A model generated the notes under the pieces. The model did no database searches. It worked only from the letters and a program-made list of their open reading frames with translations, and had not been told where the DNA came from. A stretch of DNA of 64,000 bases from Lachnospiraceae bacterium (GTDB lineage Bacteria; Bacillota; Clostridia; Lachnospirales; Lachnospiraceae): NCBI GenBank assembly GCA_022792335.1, contig JAAWAV010000060.1:1-64000 (forward strand), written 5' to 3'. The first letter of the stretch is position 1. Each line of letters starts with the position of its first letter. Both the position numbers and the translations under genes were made by a program. Positions 45,112-53,395 of the stretch are shown in pieces.

Positions 45112-46428
45112 TTATACCCCTTCCACCTTCTTGTTGCGGCCCATCTGTAATAATCGATTCGCAATTATATTTTTTACTCTTCGGCTTTGCATAGAACAAT
45201 AACAATAATAATTTTGGATTCCCATTTTCTCTAATTGCTCTGCCATGTCTGACTCATGCTTTTTATTTGTAATTAAAACCTTTATTTTATTTTTATACTT
45301 CAAAAGCTCTTCCGGTGCTTTTATCAAAAATCCCTTAAACGAAGTATTTTGTTTGCTTTTATCGTTGTCTATTAAGAAAAAAATATTTCCTTGCCAAGCA
45401 TATTTGTCAAGATATTCTTCTGCTACCATCCCCGCACCAAAAATCACAAGTCGTTTTTTTTCTTTTTTAAACGCCTTCCAATCATGTTCTTTGGAACATG
45501 GGATATCTTTATTTATTTCTACTAATTGATTGCTGTCTAGCAACCATTTATATATCAGGTAAACCCATAAATATTTCCACCTGTTCTTCGACTGCATCAT
45601 TAAACTGACACACTGTTTCGTATGATATTGAACTGTTAATCGTCCTATTATTTCTTCCATAGGTATAAATTGAAAATTTTCAAAATATTTTTTCATAAAA
45701 TTTTCAAGTCTAATCCAATATTTTACCTGTATATACTCTCGATAAATATTCCCCTTATGTATAGAATTAAAATTATTTTTTCCTGAAAGATATACATATC
45801 TGTAAGCCGCCATAGTTTCATTCAATTGATATAGGTCGCCTTTCAACAAACATAGCATATAGGTCGTAATATCTCCCATCATTCTGTCTGCTTTGTACAA
45901 AATACGATATTCTTCTGCATCAAAGTTGTTTCTAGCAAAAAAAGAAACTGTCATTCCCGGGGCTCTCAAATGCATGAAGTCCTGCAACGTATAAATATTA
46001 TTTTCCATCCGTTCATAAACTTTTAAGGGAATTTCATTATTCTTTTCATCGACCACAATTAAATCTGTCATACATGCAGAATACTCCTGATGAATTTCTA
46101 AAAATTCATATTGTTTCTGAATTTTTAAATCATCAATCCAATAATCATCTCCTTCAATTACTGCATAATATCTTCCTTTTGCTTTTGATAGCAAAAAGTA
46201 ACCATTTCGGGTGGGAAAACCATTGTTGACCTTTCTCAAATACAGAGAAATTTTTTCAGAATATTTTCTCTTATATTCTTTTAATATTTCAGGCGTGTTG
46301 TCTGTGGAAGCATCGTCCAATATAATAATTTCATAAGGAACTTTAATTTTTTGCATTATGATACTGTCTAACGCCTGTTTTATATATTTTTCCTGGTTAT
46401 AAGTCAATAGTAAAATACTGATTTCCAT
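45112..46428 (-). CDS. GT2 glycosyltransferase with C-terminal Rossmann-like module (second copy)
   Basis: The 438-residue protein has an N-terminal family 2 transferase domain (ISILLLTYNQEKYIKQAL, LDDASTDNTPEIL, VIEGDDYW) and a middle helical part. The recurrent module begins at about 326 (RLVIFGAGMVAEEYL, then FFLIDNDKS). The architecture equals that of the GT2 at 35286-36464, although sequence similarity outside motifs is limited. Together they bracket the AT-rich block. Confidence 0.9.
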   Translation of the reverse strand: MEISILLLTYNQEKYIKQALDSIIMQKIKVPYEIIILDDASTDNTPEILKEYKRKYSEKISLYLRKVNNGFPTRNGYFLLSKAKGRYYAVIEGDDYWIDDLKIQKQYEFLEIHQEYSACMTDLIVVDEKNNEIPLKVYERMENNIYTLQDFMHLRAPGMTVSFFARNNFDAEEYRILYKADRMMGDITTYMLCLLKGDLYQLNETMAAYRYVYLSGKNNFNSIHKGNIYREYIQVKYWIRLENFMKKYFENFQFIPMEEIIGRLTVQYHTKQCVSLMMQSKNRWKYLWVYLIYKWLLDSNQLVEINKDIPCSKEHDWKAFKKEKKRLVIFGAGMVAEEYLDKYAWQGNIFFLIDNDKSKQNTSFKGFLIKAPEELLKYKNKIKVLITNKKHESDMAEQLEKMGIQNYYCYCSMQSRRVKNIIANRLLQMGRNKKVEGV

Positions 46429-46454
46429 AGCTCTCCCATCTGTACCACAATATC

Positions 46455-47618
46455 CTAAATTAGTTTTCCAAATATAAAGTCATACTCTTCTGGCTCAAAA
46501 TGCATCAGTCCGCTCCACGTAGAAAAGGTCATCTCACCGAATAATACCCTTCCATCTGGGAGATTGTACCAGTCTACACGTACATGTCGAAACTCTTTAC
46601 ATAAAATTCTACTGAGCGCCAACATCTCCTCCAGTTTTTCCGGTTTGGGCGCTGGTATGGGATCTTGAGGATATCCATAACTGAACGGTTGCATCTCCCA
46701 ATCTTTATTGTAAAAAGATGCTTGACACCCCGGCCTATGGCTCCCCTTAATACACCAAATATAAACTGGTTCACCATGGAAACAATAAATATTATAATCA
46801 TATACGCTTTCCGCAACACCATCCAAGTATTCTTCACAGATAATCTTAGGGACGATGTCTTTATACTGAAGCTCCAAACTTGCAAATGCAAAATTATTTC
46901 CTTTCCATTCTTCTAATTGCCGGCATATCTCATCTTGATTCATTTCTCTCTTATCTTTTACAATAATATTGCGCCCGCTTCCATTATTAAGTTTAAGTAC
47001 AAACTGGTTCGGTAATGTATCAAAATCTATTTCATCTGCATTATCCCAAACTCCATATAATTTTGTAAGATATTTTTCTCCAATTTGTTCCTTCACCCAA
47101 GTTTTGACCAGATATTTATCTACCAGCCTTGTCCTTTTCTCATCCCGAATATTCAATTTTTCCCAGTTAATTTTTTCATTATAAGTAATCGGATTCTGCC
47201 AATTGATCCTTTTCCCAAACTTCTCATAATACATGTCCTGTATTTCTTCTTTATAGTTTTCTTTCTTCAAACTACTTAAATAATCGTAATCCCTATTATA
47301 ATAATAAATTACGATATTTTCTTTCTCTATGCCCAACTCCTGCAACTGATCTAAGAAGGCTTTTCGATGTTCTCTCGCATCAACTGCAATAATATAAATA
47401 CAGATCCCGTCTATTTTGTAAGGTTTTACAATTTTAACTCCTTCAATAATAGTACCGACAATTGTTTCATTGTTGTCAAAAAAAGCTTCCAGGTAAATAG
47501 CGTTTGACTTTTGCAAATCAGACATCAATTTCCTTCCCCGTTTCCCTGCACCGACAATAACCACCTTATCTGCCTGTTTCGCTTTTTCGTATATATAATT
47601 AAATGATTTTTCTAGCAT
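46455..47618 (-). CDS. TupA-like ATP-grasp protein with N-terminal Rossmann-like module
   Basis: Residues 1-115 are the module (KVVIVGAGKRGRKLM, then EAFFDNNET). The remainder matches the ATPgrasp_TupA family: FGKRINWQNPITYNEKINW, KYLVKTWVKEQIGEKYL, FVLKLNNGSGRN and the C-terminal VRVDWYNLPDGRVLFGEMTF. TupA is needed for teichuronopeptide synthesis in alkaliphilic Bacillus, where an ATP-grasp ligase is thought to add amino acids to uronic acids. With ugd nearby, amide decoration of a uronic acid is a reasonable inference. Confidence 0.86.
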   Translation of the reverse strand: MLEKSFNYIYEKAKQADKVVIVGAGKRGRKLMSDLQKSNAIYLEAFFDNNETIVGTIIEGVKIVKPYKIDGICIYIIAVDAREHRKAFLDQLQELGIEKENIVIYYYNRDYDYLSSLKKENYKEEIQDMYYEKFGKRINWQNPITYNEKINWEKLNIRDEKRTRLVDKYLVKTWVKEQIGEKYLTKLYGVWDNADEIDFDTLPNQFVLKLNNGSGRNIIVKDKREMNQDEICRQLEEWKGNNFAFASLELQYKDIVPKIICEEYLDGVAESVYDYNIYCFHGEPVYIWCIKGSHRPGCQASFYNKDWEMQPFSYGYPQDPIPAPKPEKLEEMLALSRILCKEFRHVRVDWYNLPDGRVLFGEMTFSTWSGLMHFEPEEYDFIFGKLI

Positions 47619-47644
47619 TTCTAATCGCTCCCTTTTTTAATCTC

Positions 47645-49045
47645 CTACGGTGATATAAAATCTTCAATTATAGTTTCAAGCAATATCAAATTTCCTTCAT
47701 ATCCCAGTATTTTTAAATCTGTAATAATATTTTTCACACCCAAAAGAGGCGTTATAATAATGTCTACTTGTTTCGTCAACCCACTCGTGTCTTGTAAACT
47801 ATGAACATCTATCTCTTGAAACTGATTACATTGTTTATACTTATCCAATATGTATACTGGTTTCATTCCCTGCCCACACAAGATCTTAACTAACGACTTC
47901 CCAATATTTCCCAACCCATAAATCACTATTTGTTTTTCATTCAAATTATGACGGAGGTTCTCCACAATGCTTTCTGTATTTGTAATCAGCTCTGTTAATA
48001 TCTGTTCTTTCACATGAGAAAGTTTATAAGGAAATTCTCTTCTACAAACAGTGTCCAGTCCACCACTCCAGTCATGTACTCGTGGATGCTGAAATATCTT
48101 ATCTCTTTTCATTTCTTTATATTCGCTATAATATGGATGCTGTGGATTTCTAATATCCATAAACCACTCTATCTCTGGAGCCTGACTCCCCCAAGGAGAG
48201 TAAGGACGAAGGCGAAGATAATCTGCTCCAAACTCCTCTACACATCTTCTCGCAAACTCCGGTACAGTTCTAAAATTACGTTCTTGTACAACTGTCGCAA
48301 TTTCAAAATAATTTATAATTCCCTGTTCTCTTAACTTTTTTACAAAACGTAAATTATCTTCAATCTTTGAAATCGGTAGTTTTGTCCCAGACAGTAACTG
48401 ATAAGTTTGCTCATCAAAACTCATTACCGTAACTGCTACATCCAAATGATACTGTCCCAGATTCTCTATCTGTTTCCAATGCTCTTCATCAAATAATGAT
48501 CCGTTTGTCTCAAGACTGACTGATATTTCTTCTGCCGGAGCCAAAGGTTTCCATTCTGATAACAATTTCAATATCCTCTTACTGACAAAAAGTTCTCCAC
48601 ACCCGTTTGCCCCCAATTTTTTGACATAAGGTAATACTTCTTTTAGTTCTTCTTCGATCTTATCATAACCGTTTTTTAAGTCCTCCATCTTATTTTTAAC
48701 CATAGTTTCCGGTACCGTACAACTTATACAATGATAATTACAAACATTTTCATATGCCAGATACAGTTCTTCCGGATATTCCGGAATTGCATCTATTTCC
48801 ACCATATGATTTTCTATGTCTCCCATTGCCAGATACGGACATGCATCTATGTTACATAAGGAATAATCTCCATTCATTAATTTTTTTCTCAATCTATTCG
48901 CGGGTTCACCATGATAGATCTCTTTCATATTCTGACAGGATAATGAACCTATTCTACAATCTTCCAACCAAGCACAAAGTCTAACTGCACCTTCATGATC
49001 ATAGATCTGTACAAAATTTAATAACCTTTCACAAATTTTCCCCAT
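47645..49045 (-). CDS. Radical SAM protein with N-terminal SPASM-like region and C-terminal Rossmann-like module
   Basis: The 466-residue protein begins with a SPASM-like segment (VQIYDHEGAVRLCAW, IGSLSCQNMKEIY, then C64, C69 before PYLAM). The 4Fe-4S motif C102-x3-C106-x2-C109 and the radical SAM barrel follow (ISVSLETNGS, GADYLRLRPYSPWG). From about 372 it ends in the recurrent module (IVIYGLGNIGKSLV, then VYILDKY). The SPASM-before-core order matches the protein at 37912-39585. Substrate unknown. Confidence 0.85.
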   Translation of the reverse strand: MGKICERLLNFVQIYDHEGAVRLCAWLEDCRIGSLSCQNMKEIYHGEPANRLRKKLMNGDYSLCNIDACPYLAMGDIENHMVEIDAIPEYPEELYLAYENVCNYHCISCTVPETMVKNKMEDLKNGYDKIEEELKEVLPYVKKLGANGCGELFVSKRILKLLSEWKPLAPAEEISVSLETNGSLFDEEHWKQIENLGQYHLDVAVTVMSFDEQTYQLLSGTKLPISKIEDNLRFVKKLREQGIINYFEIATVVQERNFRTVPEFARRCVEEFGADYLRLRPYSPWGSQAPEIEWFMDIRNPQHPYYSEYKEMKRDKIFQHPRVHDWSGGLDTVCRREFPYKLSHVKEQILTELITNTESIVENLRHNLNEKQIVIYGLGNIGKSLVKILCGQGMKPVYILDKYKQCNQFQEIDVHSLQDTSGLTKQVDIIITPLLGVKNIITDLKILGYEGNLILLETIIEDFISP

Positions 49046-49103
49046 GATTTGCTCCCTATTTTAGATTTGCCCATTATGTTTATAAGTTCTCTATAGTAAT
49101 TAA

Positions 49104-50285
49104 TCACTGTTTTACCTTTTCCCATATAAATCTTCCCAGGTTCTTTTGAGGACCTTTTTCTGAAAAAACTACATCTGGTATTAACTCCATATATTTCTTT
49201 AATCCCCAAAAGTTTTCTCTGTAATCTTCATTACCTGCATACATATCTTTATGAATATAGTTTTCAATTTTAAAAGGCAGTGACTCCTCTCCATGTTCTA
49301 TTTCACATAGCAAAATATCTCTATCGATTTCCAGGGAAAGTTTTAAAAATATGTCCTCTCTTTTCTCATAAATTAAAACAAAGCTTTTCTCATATGACGC
49401 CAAAATAATATTTTTCTCGGAAAAAATTTTTGTAAATCCGTTCCATCCTTCCTTTAATAAATCTTCTTCCAAATATATCTGAGAAATTTTTTCATCATTC
49501 ATAAAATATTCCAATATTCTATTGGCATGAAATGGTATAAAGAACAGTCTATTTTCATATCGTTGTATTTGTTCATATAGACACGCTGTATGATGGGCTT
49601 CTTTTAATGGGATTTCCTGCATCTTCTTTGTATCTAAATCCATCTTTAATATAAAATCAGAACGGCCAGGACAAAACCACAACTGCCTCTCATAACATAA
49701 AATATCTCCCACTGCCTCATAAGGGTATTTCCAAGGGTAGCAGGTTCTATTATCCGTTATAAGTTCAATTTGCATGAAGGATTTTCCTACGTAAGGTACT
49801 AAATAAATACACCCTTCTGCATAAGTACCATAAAGATAATAATTGTCTTCTGTTGATACATCATAGTAAGGATATAATGTTTTATTTTCTAAATCGATCA
49901 ACAAAAGAGTATCTATATTTGTAGGTATTAAATATAAATACCTATTGTTTATCATCCCTCCAGAATAATAAACAGCATTAATTCGAGAAATTGCTTTTTG
50001 ATTAATCTTTTGAAATGGTGGTTTCAAATATTGAATATCTAAAGTTTCTAAATCTACTATGGCTATATAACTCCCATGTTGAGGAATAAACCAAGCTTCA
50101 TTTTTATATAAAAAGGCTGTTCTGTGTATTGCGTAACAAGGTTTTTCTCTAGAAAAACTTTTAAGATACGTAATTCTATGGGTAGCAATGTCCAATGAGA
50201 ATAATCCATTTATATAAATTGCTGACGCATAAATCTTACCATTATATTCAACGCCTGCATTAAATCTTAATTTGATTTGATTCAT
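49104..50285 (-). CDS. Beta-propeller-like protein of unknown function
   Basis: The 393-residue protein has repeated blocks of about 45-50 residues. Each has a pattern such as YNGKIYASAIYINGLFSLD, YKNEAWFIPQHGSYIAIVDLE, NNRYLYLIPTNIDTLLLID, RQLWFCPGRSDFILKMDL and ENRLFFIPFHANRILEY. Alternating aromatic strands of this kind point to a six- or seven-bladed propeller (Kelch-like). There is no signal peptide, so it is cytoplasmic. No catalytic motif is recognised. It may bind a glycan intermediate or partner enzymes. Confidence 0.7.
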   Translation of the reverse strand: MNQIKLRFNAGVEYNGKIYASAIYINGLFSLDIATHRITYLKSFSREKPCYAIHRTAFLYKNEAWFIPQHGSYIAIVDLETLDIQYLKPPFQKINQKAISRINAVYYSGGMINNRYLYLIPTNIDTLLLIDLENKTLYPYYDVSTEDNYYLYGTYAEGCIYLVPYVGKSFMQIELITDNRTCYPWKYPYEAVGDILCYERQLWFCPGRSDFILKMDLDTKKMQEIPLKEAHHTACLYEQIQRYENRLFFIPFHANRILEYFMNDEKISQIYLEEDLLKEGWNGFTKIFSEKNIILASYEKSFVLIYEKREDIFLKLSLEIDRDILLCEIEHGEESLPFKIENYIHKDMYAGNEDYRENFWGLKKYMELIPDVVFSEKGPQKNLGRFIWEKVKQ

Positions 50286-50352
50286 TTATTATCTCCCCGA
50301 ATAATCATCCATGTTATATGATAATGTTTTTTCTAAAACAATTACTTGCTTG

Positions 50353-51567
50353 CTAAACCTTTCTAATTTCTCTCGTCAACCGTTCTCCCAAATCATATCC
50401 GTCCCATATCATTCCAAATTCCATTGTCTTTCCAATCTTTACAACCCTGTCTATTCCTTTTACGCCGGAGTGGATAAGGGGGGCCAGTTTTTCGCTGTTT
50501 CCAAGAAGTGCGATAGTCTGCAATTTTGTATTACAAAGAGGGATTAATTCCATAATGTCCTTTAAATCATACTCATAGAAAAATCCGGAATGACTACGGT
50601 ACTCCTGAACCAAAACATCAAGTTGCTCAAGTTGTACTCTCACAATTTGGTTATCTTTTATTTGGACTACCTTTATTCCATCCATCGCCACAGCCGCCAG
50701 ACAAACATTGGTCCATTTATCGACATACTGGACCGGCTGAAATTCATACTTCTCTGAAACTACCTTCCAAAGCTTTGTCCAAAAATATTCCTTTGCCTGT
50801 CGGATTTCTTCCAGTTCTCCCCTCCAGCAAATCAGTCTCGGCGATGTACACGCATTTTGATCCGTCAGATACGTATCGTTATAAAAATTTAACGCAACTT
50901 TATTCTGTTCTTTTTCAGAACTTTTTAAATACTGACTGGCTTCTATGATACAGATGGAATATCGATCAGCGAAGGTAATCTCTGTAGCCCGCGGCGGCAA
51001 TTCCGATTTCCGAATCTCACGGATCGTATCATCCCCGCCCCAAATCACGCGTACATCACAAATGGAAGAAAAGTAGTCATTGATTTCTTTGTTTCTCTCA
51101 TATCTCAGGAATATCAGATACGACTTCCACCTTTTATATCCTTCCTCTCCATCTAAAGTTTTCTGAATCGCCCGGTTGATAATCTCCACCTGTGGAAAAT
51201 CCCTGGATGGAAGTCGCACCAGATTGGCGTTTCCCAATAGAAACCCAACTGTGAAAGAATAGGCATAATTCACAGCTACATTGGAGGGAGCGATATGGAA
51301 TACCACTCCCCGCCCCATGCGAAACCTTTTCCCCGGACAAAACTCTCGTTTCATCTTTTCCAGATTGGCTCTTCGGATCCAGAATGCATAAGTTACCACA
51401 TCCGGATAAACTTTCGCTTCTTTATCTGATAACAGTCTCATTGATACTTTATTTAAGAACTCTATTCTTCCCTCAGAAAATGGCTGCTCTGCCGGAAGAT
51501 TCGCCATCTCTTTTATCCCTGACTCGTCTCCAAGATAAAACTGAAGCTGTTCAGTACTTGGCTGCAT
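50353..51567 (-). CDS. LuxC-family acyl reductase (copy 1)
   Basis: The 404-residue protein belongs to the LuxC acyl-CoA reductase family (ALDH-like fold), which reduces enzyme- or CoA-bound acyl groups to aldehydes with NADPH. Conserved segments are GRGVVFHIAPSNV, VIWGGDDTIREIR, ADRYSICIIEA and DQNACTSPRLICW, the last holding the likely catalytic cysteine. Its start overlaps the LuxE-like gene end by 17 bases, exactly as in copy 2. No luxA or luxB is present, so this is not a luminescence operon. Confidence 0.88.
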   Translation of the reverse strand: MQPSTEQLQFYLGDESGIKEMANLPAEQPFSEGRIEFLNKVSMRLLSDKEAKVYPDVVTYAFWIRRANLEKMKREFCPGKRFRMGRGVVFHIAPSNVAVNYAYSFTVGFLLGNANLVRLPSRDFPQVEIINRAIQKTLDGEEGYKRWKSYLIFLRYERNKEINDYFSSICDVRVIWGGDDTIREIRKSELPPRATEITFADRYSICIIEASQYLKSSEKEQNKVALNFYNDTYLTDQNACTSPRLICWRGELEEIRQAKEYFWTKLWKVVSEKYEFQPVQYVDKWTNVCLAAVAMDGIKVVQIKDNQIVRVQLEQLDVLVQEYRSHSGFFYEYDLKDIMELIPLCNTKLQTIALLGNSEKLAPLIHSGVKGIDRVVKIGKTMEFGMIWDGYDLGERLTREIRKV

Positions 51568-52645
51568 AAGTATCGCTGCACCCCCTGATTTCTGTATTTT
51601 TCAGCCTCCCAATGACAGAAAAATATTTTCCTTTCCGTCCGCAGGGGCAGTCATCCTCTCCTAGAAGAATCCCCTCGTCCTCTGTCAACAGCGAATGCCC
51701 TGGATAGGATTCCGGAATTGCAGATAATACTTGAATTATTCCCTTCTCCCCAATCCCACAAACGGAAAAATCGACGGGTTTTCGGATAATTACATCGGAA
51801 AAAATACTGGCATGAAAATGTCCATGTTCGCACTGCATATAGATACATCCCGTCTGTTCCACCATTCCATAATAATCGTGAATCTCTTTTAACCCGCCGA
51901 CTTTCTGAAGGCGGCCATAAAATTCTTTCTGAGAAACTGCCTCATCCTTCAGCTTTTTCCATCCACCGCCATGTATCAGGATCCCGTTTGACAAATCTAG
52001 GAAGATCCCTTTCCTTTTCAACCGCAGAAGTTCCTTATAAAAATGTTGCCATATCATAAAAGTAAAACCGAACAGAAAGATCCGTTCTCCTTTATGTTTT
52101 TCTAAAAAAGTGGTAACACCCTCCACATTAAGCTTCATATCATCGTCAAGCGCATATATTTTGTCCCGGCCAAAGATAGAAAATCCTAGAATCCCTGCTC
52201 CTCTGGCGCTAAAACTGATTCTATCTTTGATGACAGAAGGGCTGTCGATAATTATCATCGGCATACGGCTCCCCCCCGTAAAAGAAGATACCAGTTTCAC
52301 CAATGTTTTCTGCTGATAGGCCGCTGTTTTCCGATCTACATATATTTTGGAAACTCTCTGTCCAGTAGTTCCAGAAGAGGTCATAGTTTTAACAATTTCT
52401 TCCTCTGGCACACTCCGTAAATCCAATTCTTTAAAAAGGCGTACTGGGAGAAATGGAATTGCTTCATACATATCCAGTTGTTCCGGATTGGTTCCTAATG
52501 CATCCACGATCCTTCGATAGGCCGTACACGACTGATAATGCCATTTCGACAGATAGAGTAAACGTCTGCCGAAAAGTTCTTGTTTTTCTTTTTTCTCCAG
52601 AGAATACGGTTCTAATTCCAGTAAATCTTCATACTTCCATTCCAT
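51551..52645 (-). CDS. LuxE-like acyl-protein synthetase (copy 1)
   Basis: The 364-residue acyl-adenylate-forming enzyme of the LuxE/PaaK family has the P-loop-like SSGTTGQR and the conserved SFSARGAGILG, GFTFMIWQ, HGGGWKKL, YYGMVEQTGCIY and the zinc-type tail CPCGRKGKYF. LuxE activates a carboxylic acid with ATP and hands it to LuxC. It is roughly half identical to copy 2 at 61144-62229. The acid used here is unknown and need not be a fatty acid. Confidence 0.88.
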   Translation of the reverse strand: MEWKYEDLLELEPYSLEKKEKQELFGRRLLYLSKWHYQSCTAYRRIVDALGTNPEQLDMYEAIPFLPVRLFKELDLRSVPEEEIVKTMTSSGTTGQRVSKIYVDRKTAAYQQKTLVKLVSSFTGGSRMPMIIIDSPSVIKDRISFSARGAGILGFSIFGRDKIYALDDDMKLNVEGVTTFLEKHKGERIFLFGFTFMIWQHFYKELLRLKRKGIFLDLSNGILIHGGGWKKLKDEAVSQKEFYGRLQKVGGLKEIHDYYGMVEQTGCIYMQCEHGHFHASIFSDVIIRKPVDFSVCGIGEKGIIQVLSAIPESYPGHSLLTEDEGILLGEDDCPCGRKGKYFSVIGRLKNTEIRGCSDTYAAKY

Positions 52646-52693
52646 AGATCTCGTTCTTTCTTTGTGAATCTTCTGGCAGATATGAACGGACTG

Positions 52694-53395
52694 TCATCTG
52701 TAAATCAAATGTTGATGTATCAATTCTGCCATCTCTTTATAGTACTGATTGATAAAAAAATGATTCTCTCCCAATTCATAAAAATCAGTTTCTGCACTTA
52801 CTAAACTTTTCCATTCATGAGCTCCGGCGGATAAAGGATCTTGAGAACTATATATCACAGTCGTATTACATGGTATTTTTCTCCCCTGTTCGATGTATCG
52901 ATAGTCTGACCAGACCAGATAATCCATCCGTACCGGTTCCATATAAATCTTTAAAAACCGCCTATTTTCCAGAATCTTTTCATCAAATCCTCCCAGTTCT
53001 TTCATCTTTTGAACAAACTCTTTGTCCGATAAGTCACGGTATTCCTGGCTGATATTCTCATCTTTTAAATCGCCGCGGGAACAAATGAAACAATGATCTG
53101 CCTCTCCATAAAGCATCTGATTTACAATTAAATCGTAGACTAGGACACTACCAAGACTGTATCCCAGTAGTGCAAAGGGAAGTTTCTTTCTTCTGACATT
53201 AATAAAAGCAGCTGTATCTTTCAAAAATTCTTTGTATTTAGTAATATAGGCTTCTTTTCGACGGCTTAATCTTCCCGCATATTCCACACATATGGTTTCA
53301 ATACAAGGATCCAGATGTTCTGTCAGCCGATGAAAAGACGCCGAGTTCCCTCCTGCAAACGGAAGAAGAAATAACTGTATCTTTGGATTATCCAT
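52694..53395 (-). CDS. Type II thioesterase (alpha/beta hydrolase)
   Basis: The 233-residue protein resembles GrsT-like external thioesterases that clear wrongly loaded carrier proteins in NRPS/PKS systems: LLPFAGGNSASF at the N-terminus, nucleophile S80 in GYSLGS, and the catalytic histidine in GENHFF near 212. It overlaps the AMP-ligase gene by eight bases. With the acyl carrier protein upstream it probably edits or releases acyl groups from that carrier. Confidence 0.88.
   Translation of the reverse strand: MDNPKIQLFLLPFAGGNSASFHRLTEHLDPCIETICVEYAGRLSRRKEAYITKYKEFLKDTAAFINVRRKKLPFALLGYSLGSVLVYDLIVNQMLYGEADHCFICSRGDLKDENISQEYRDLSDKEFVQKMKELGGFDEKILENRRFLKIYMEPVRMDYLVWSDYRYIEQGRKIPCNTTVIYSSQDPLSAGAHEWKSLVSAETDFYELGENHFFINQYYKEMAELIHQHLIYR

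Noticed and set aside
46574-46891. 105-residue open frame on the minus strand
   Set aside because: Overlaps the ATP-grasp gene in another frame and shows no domain.
49018-49209. 63-residue minus-strand frame bridging the radical SAM and propeller genes
   Set aside because: Overlaps both real genes, has low-complexity basic composition and no good ribosome site.
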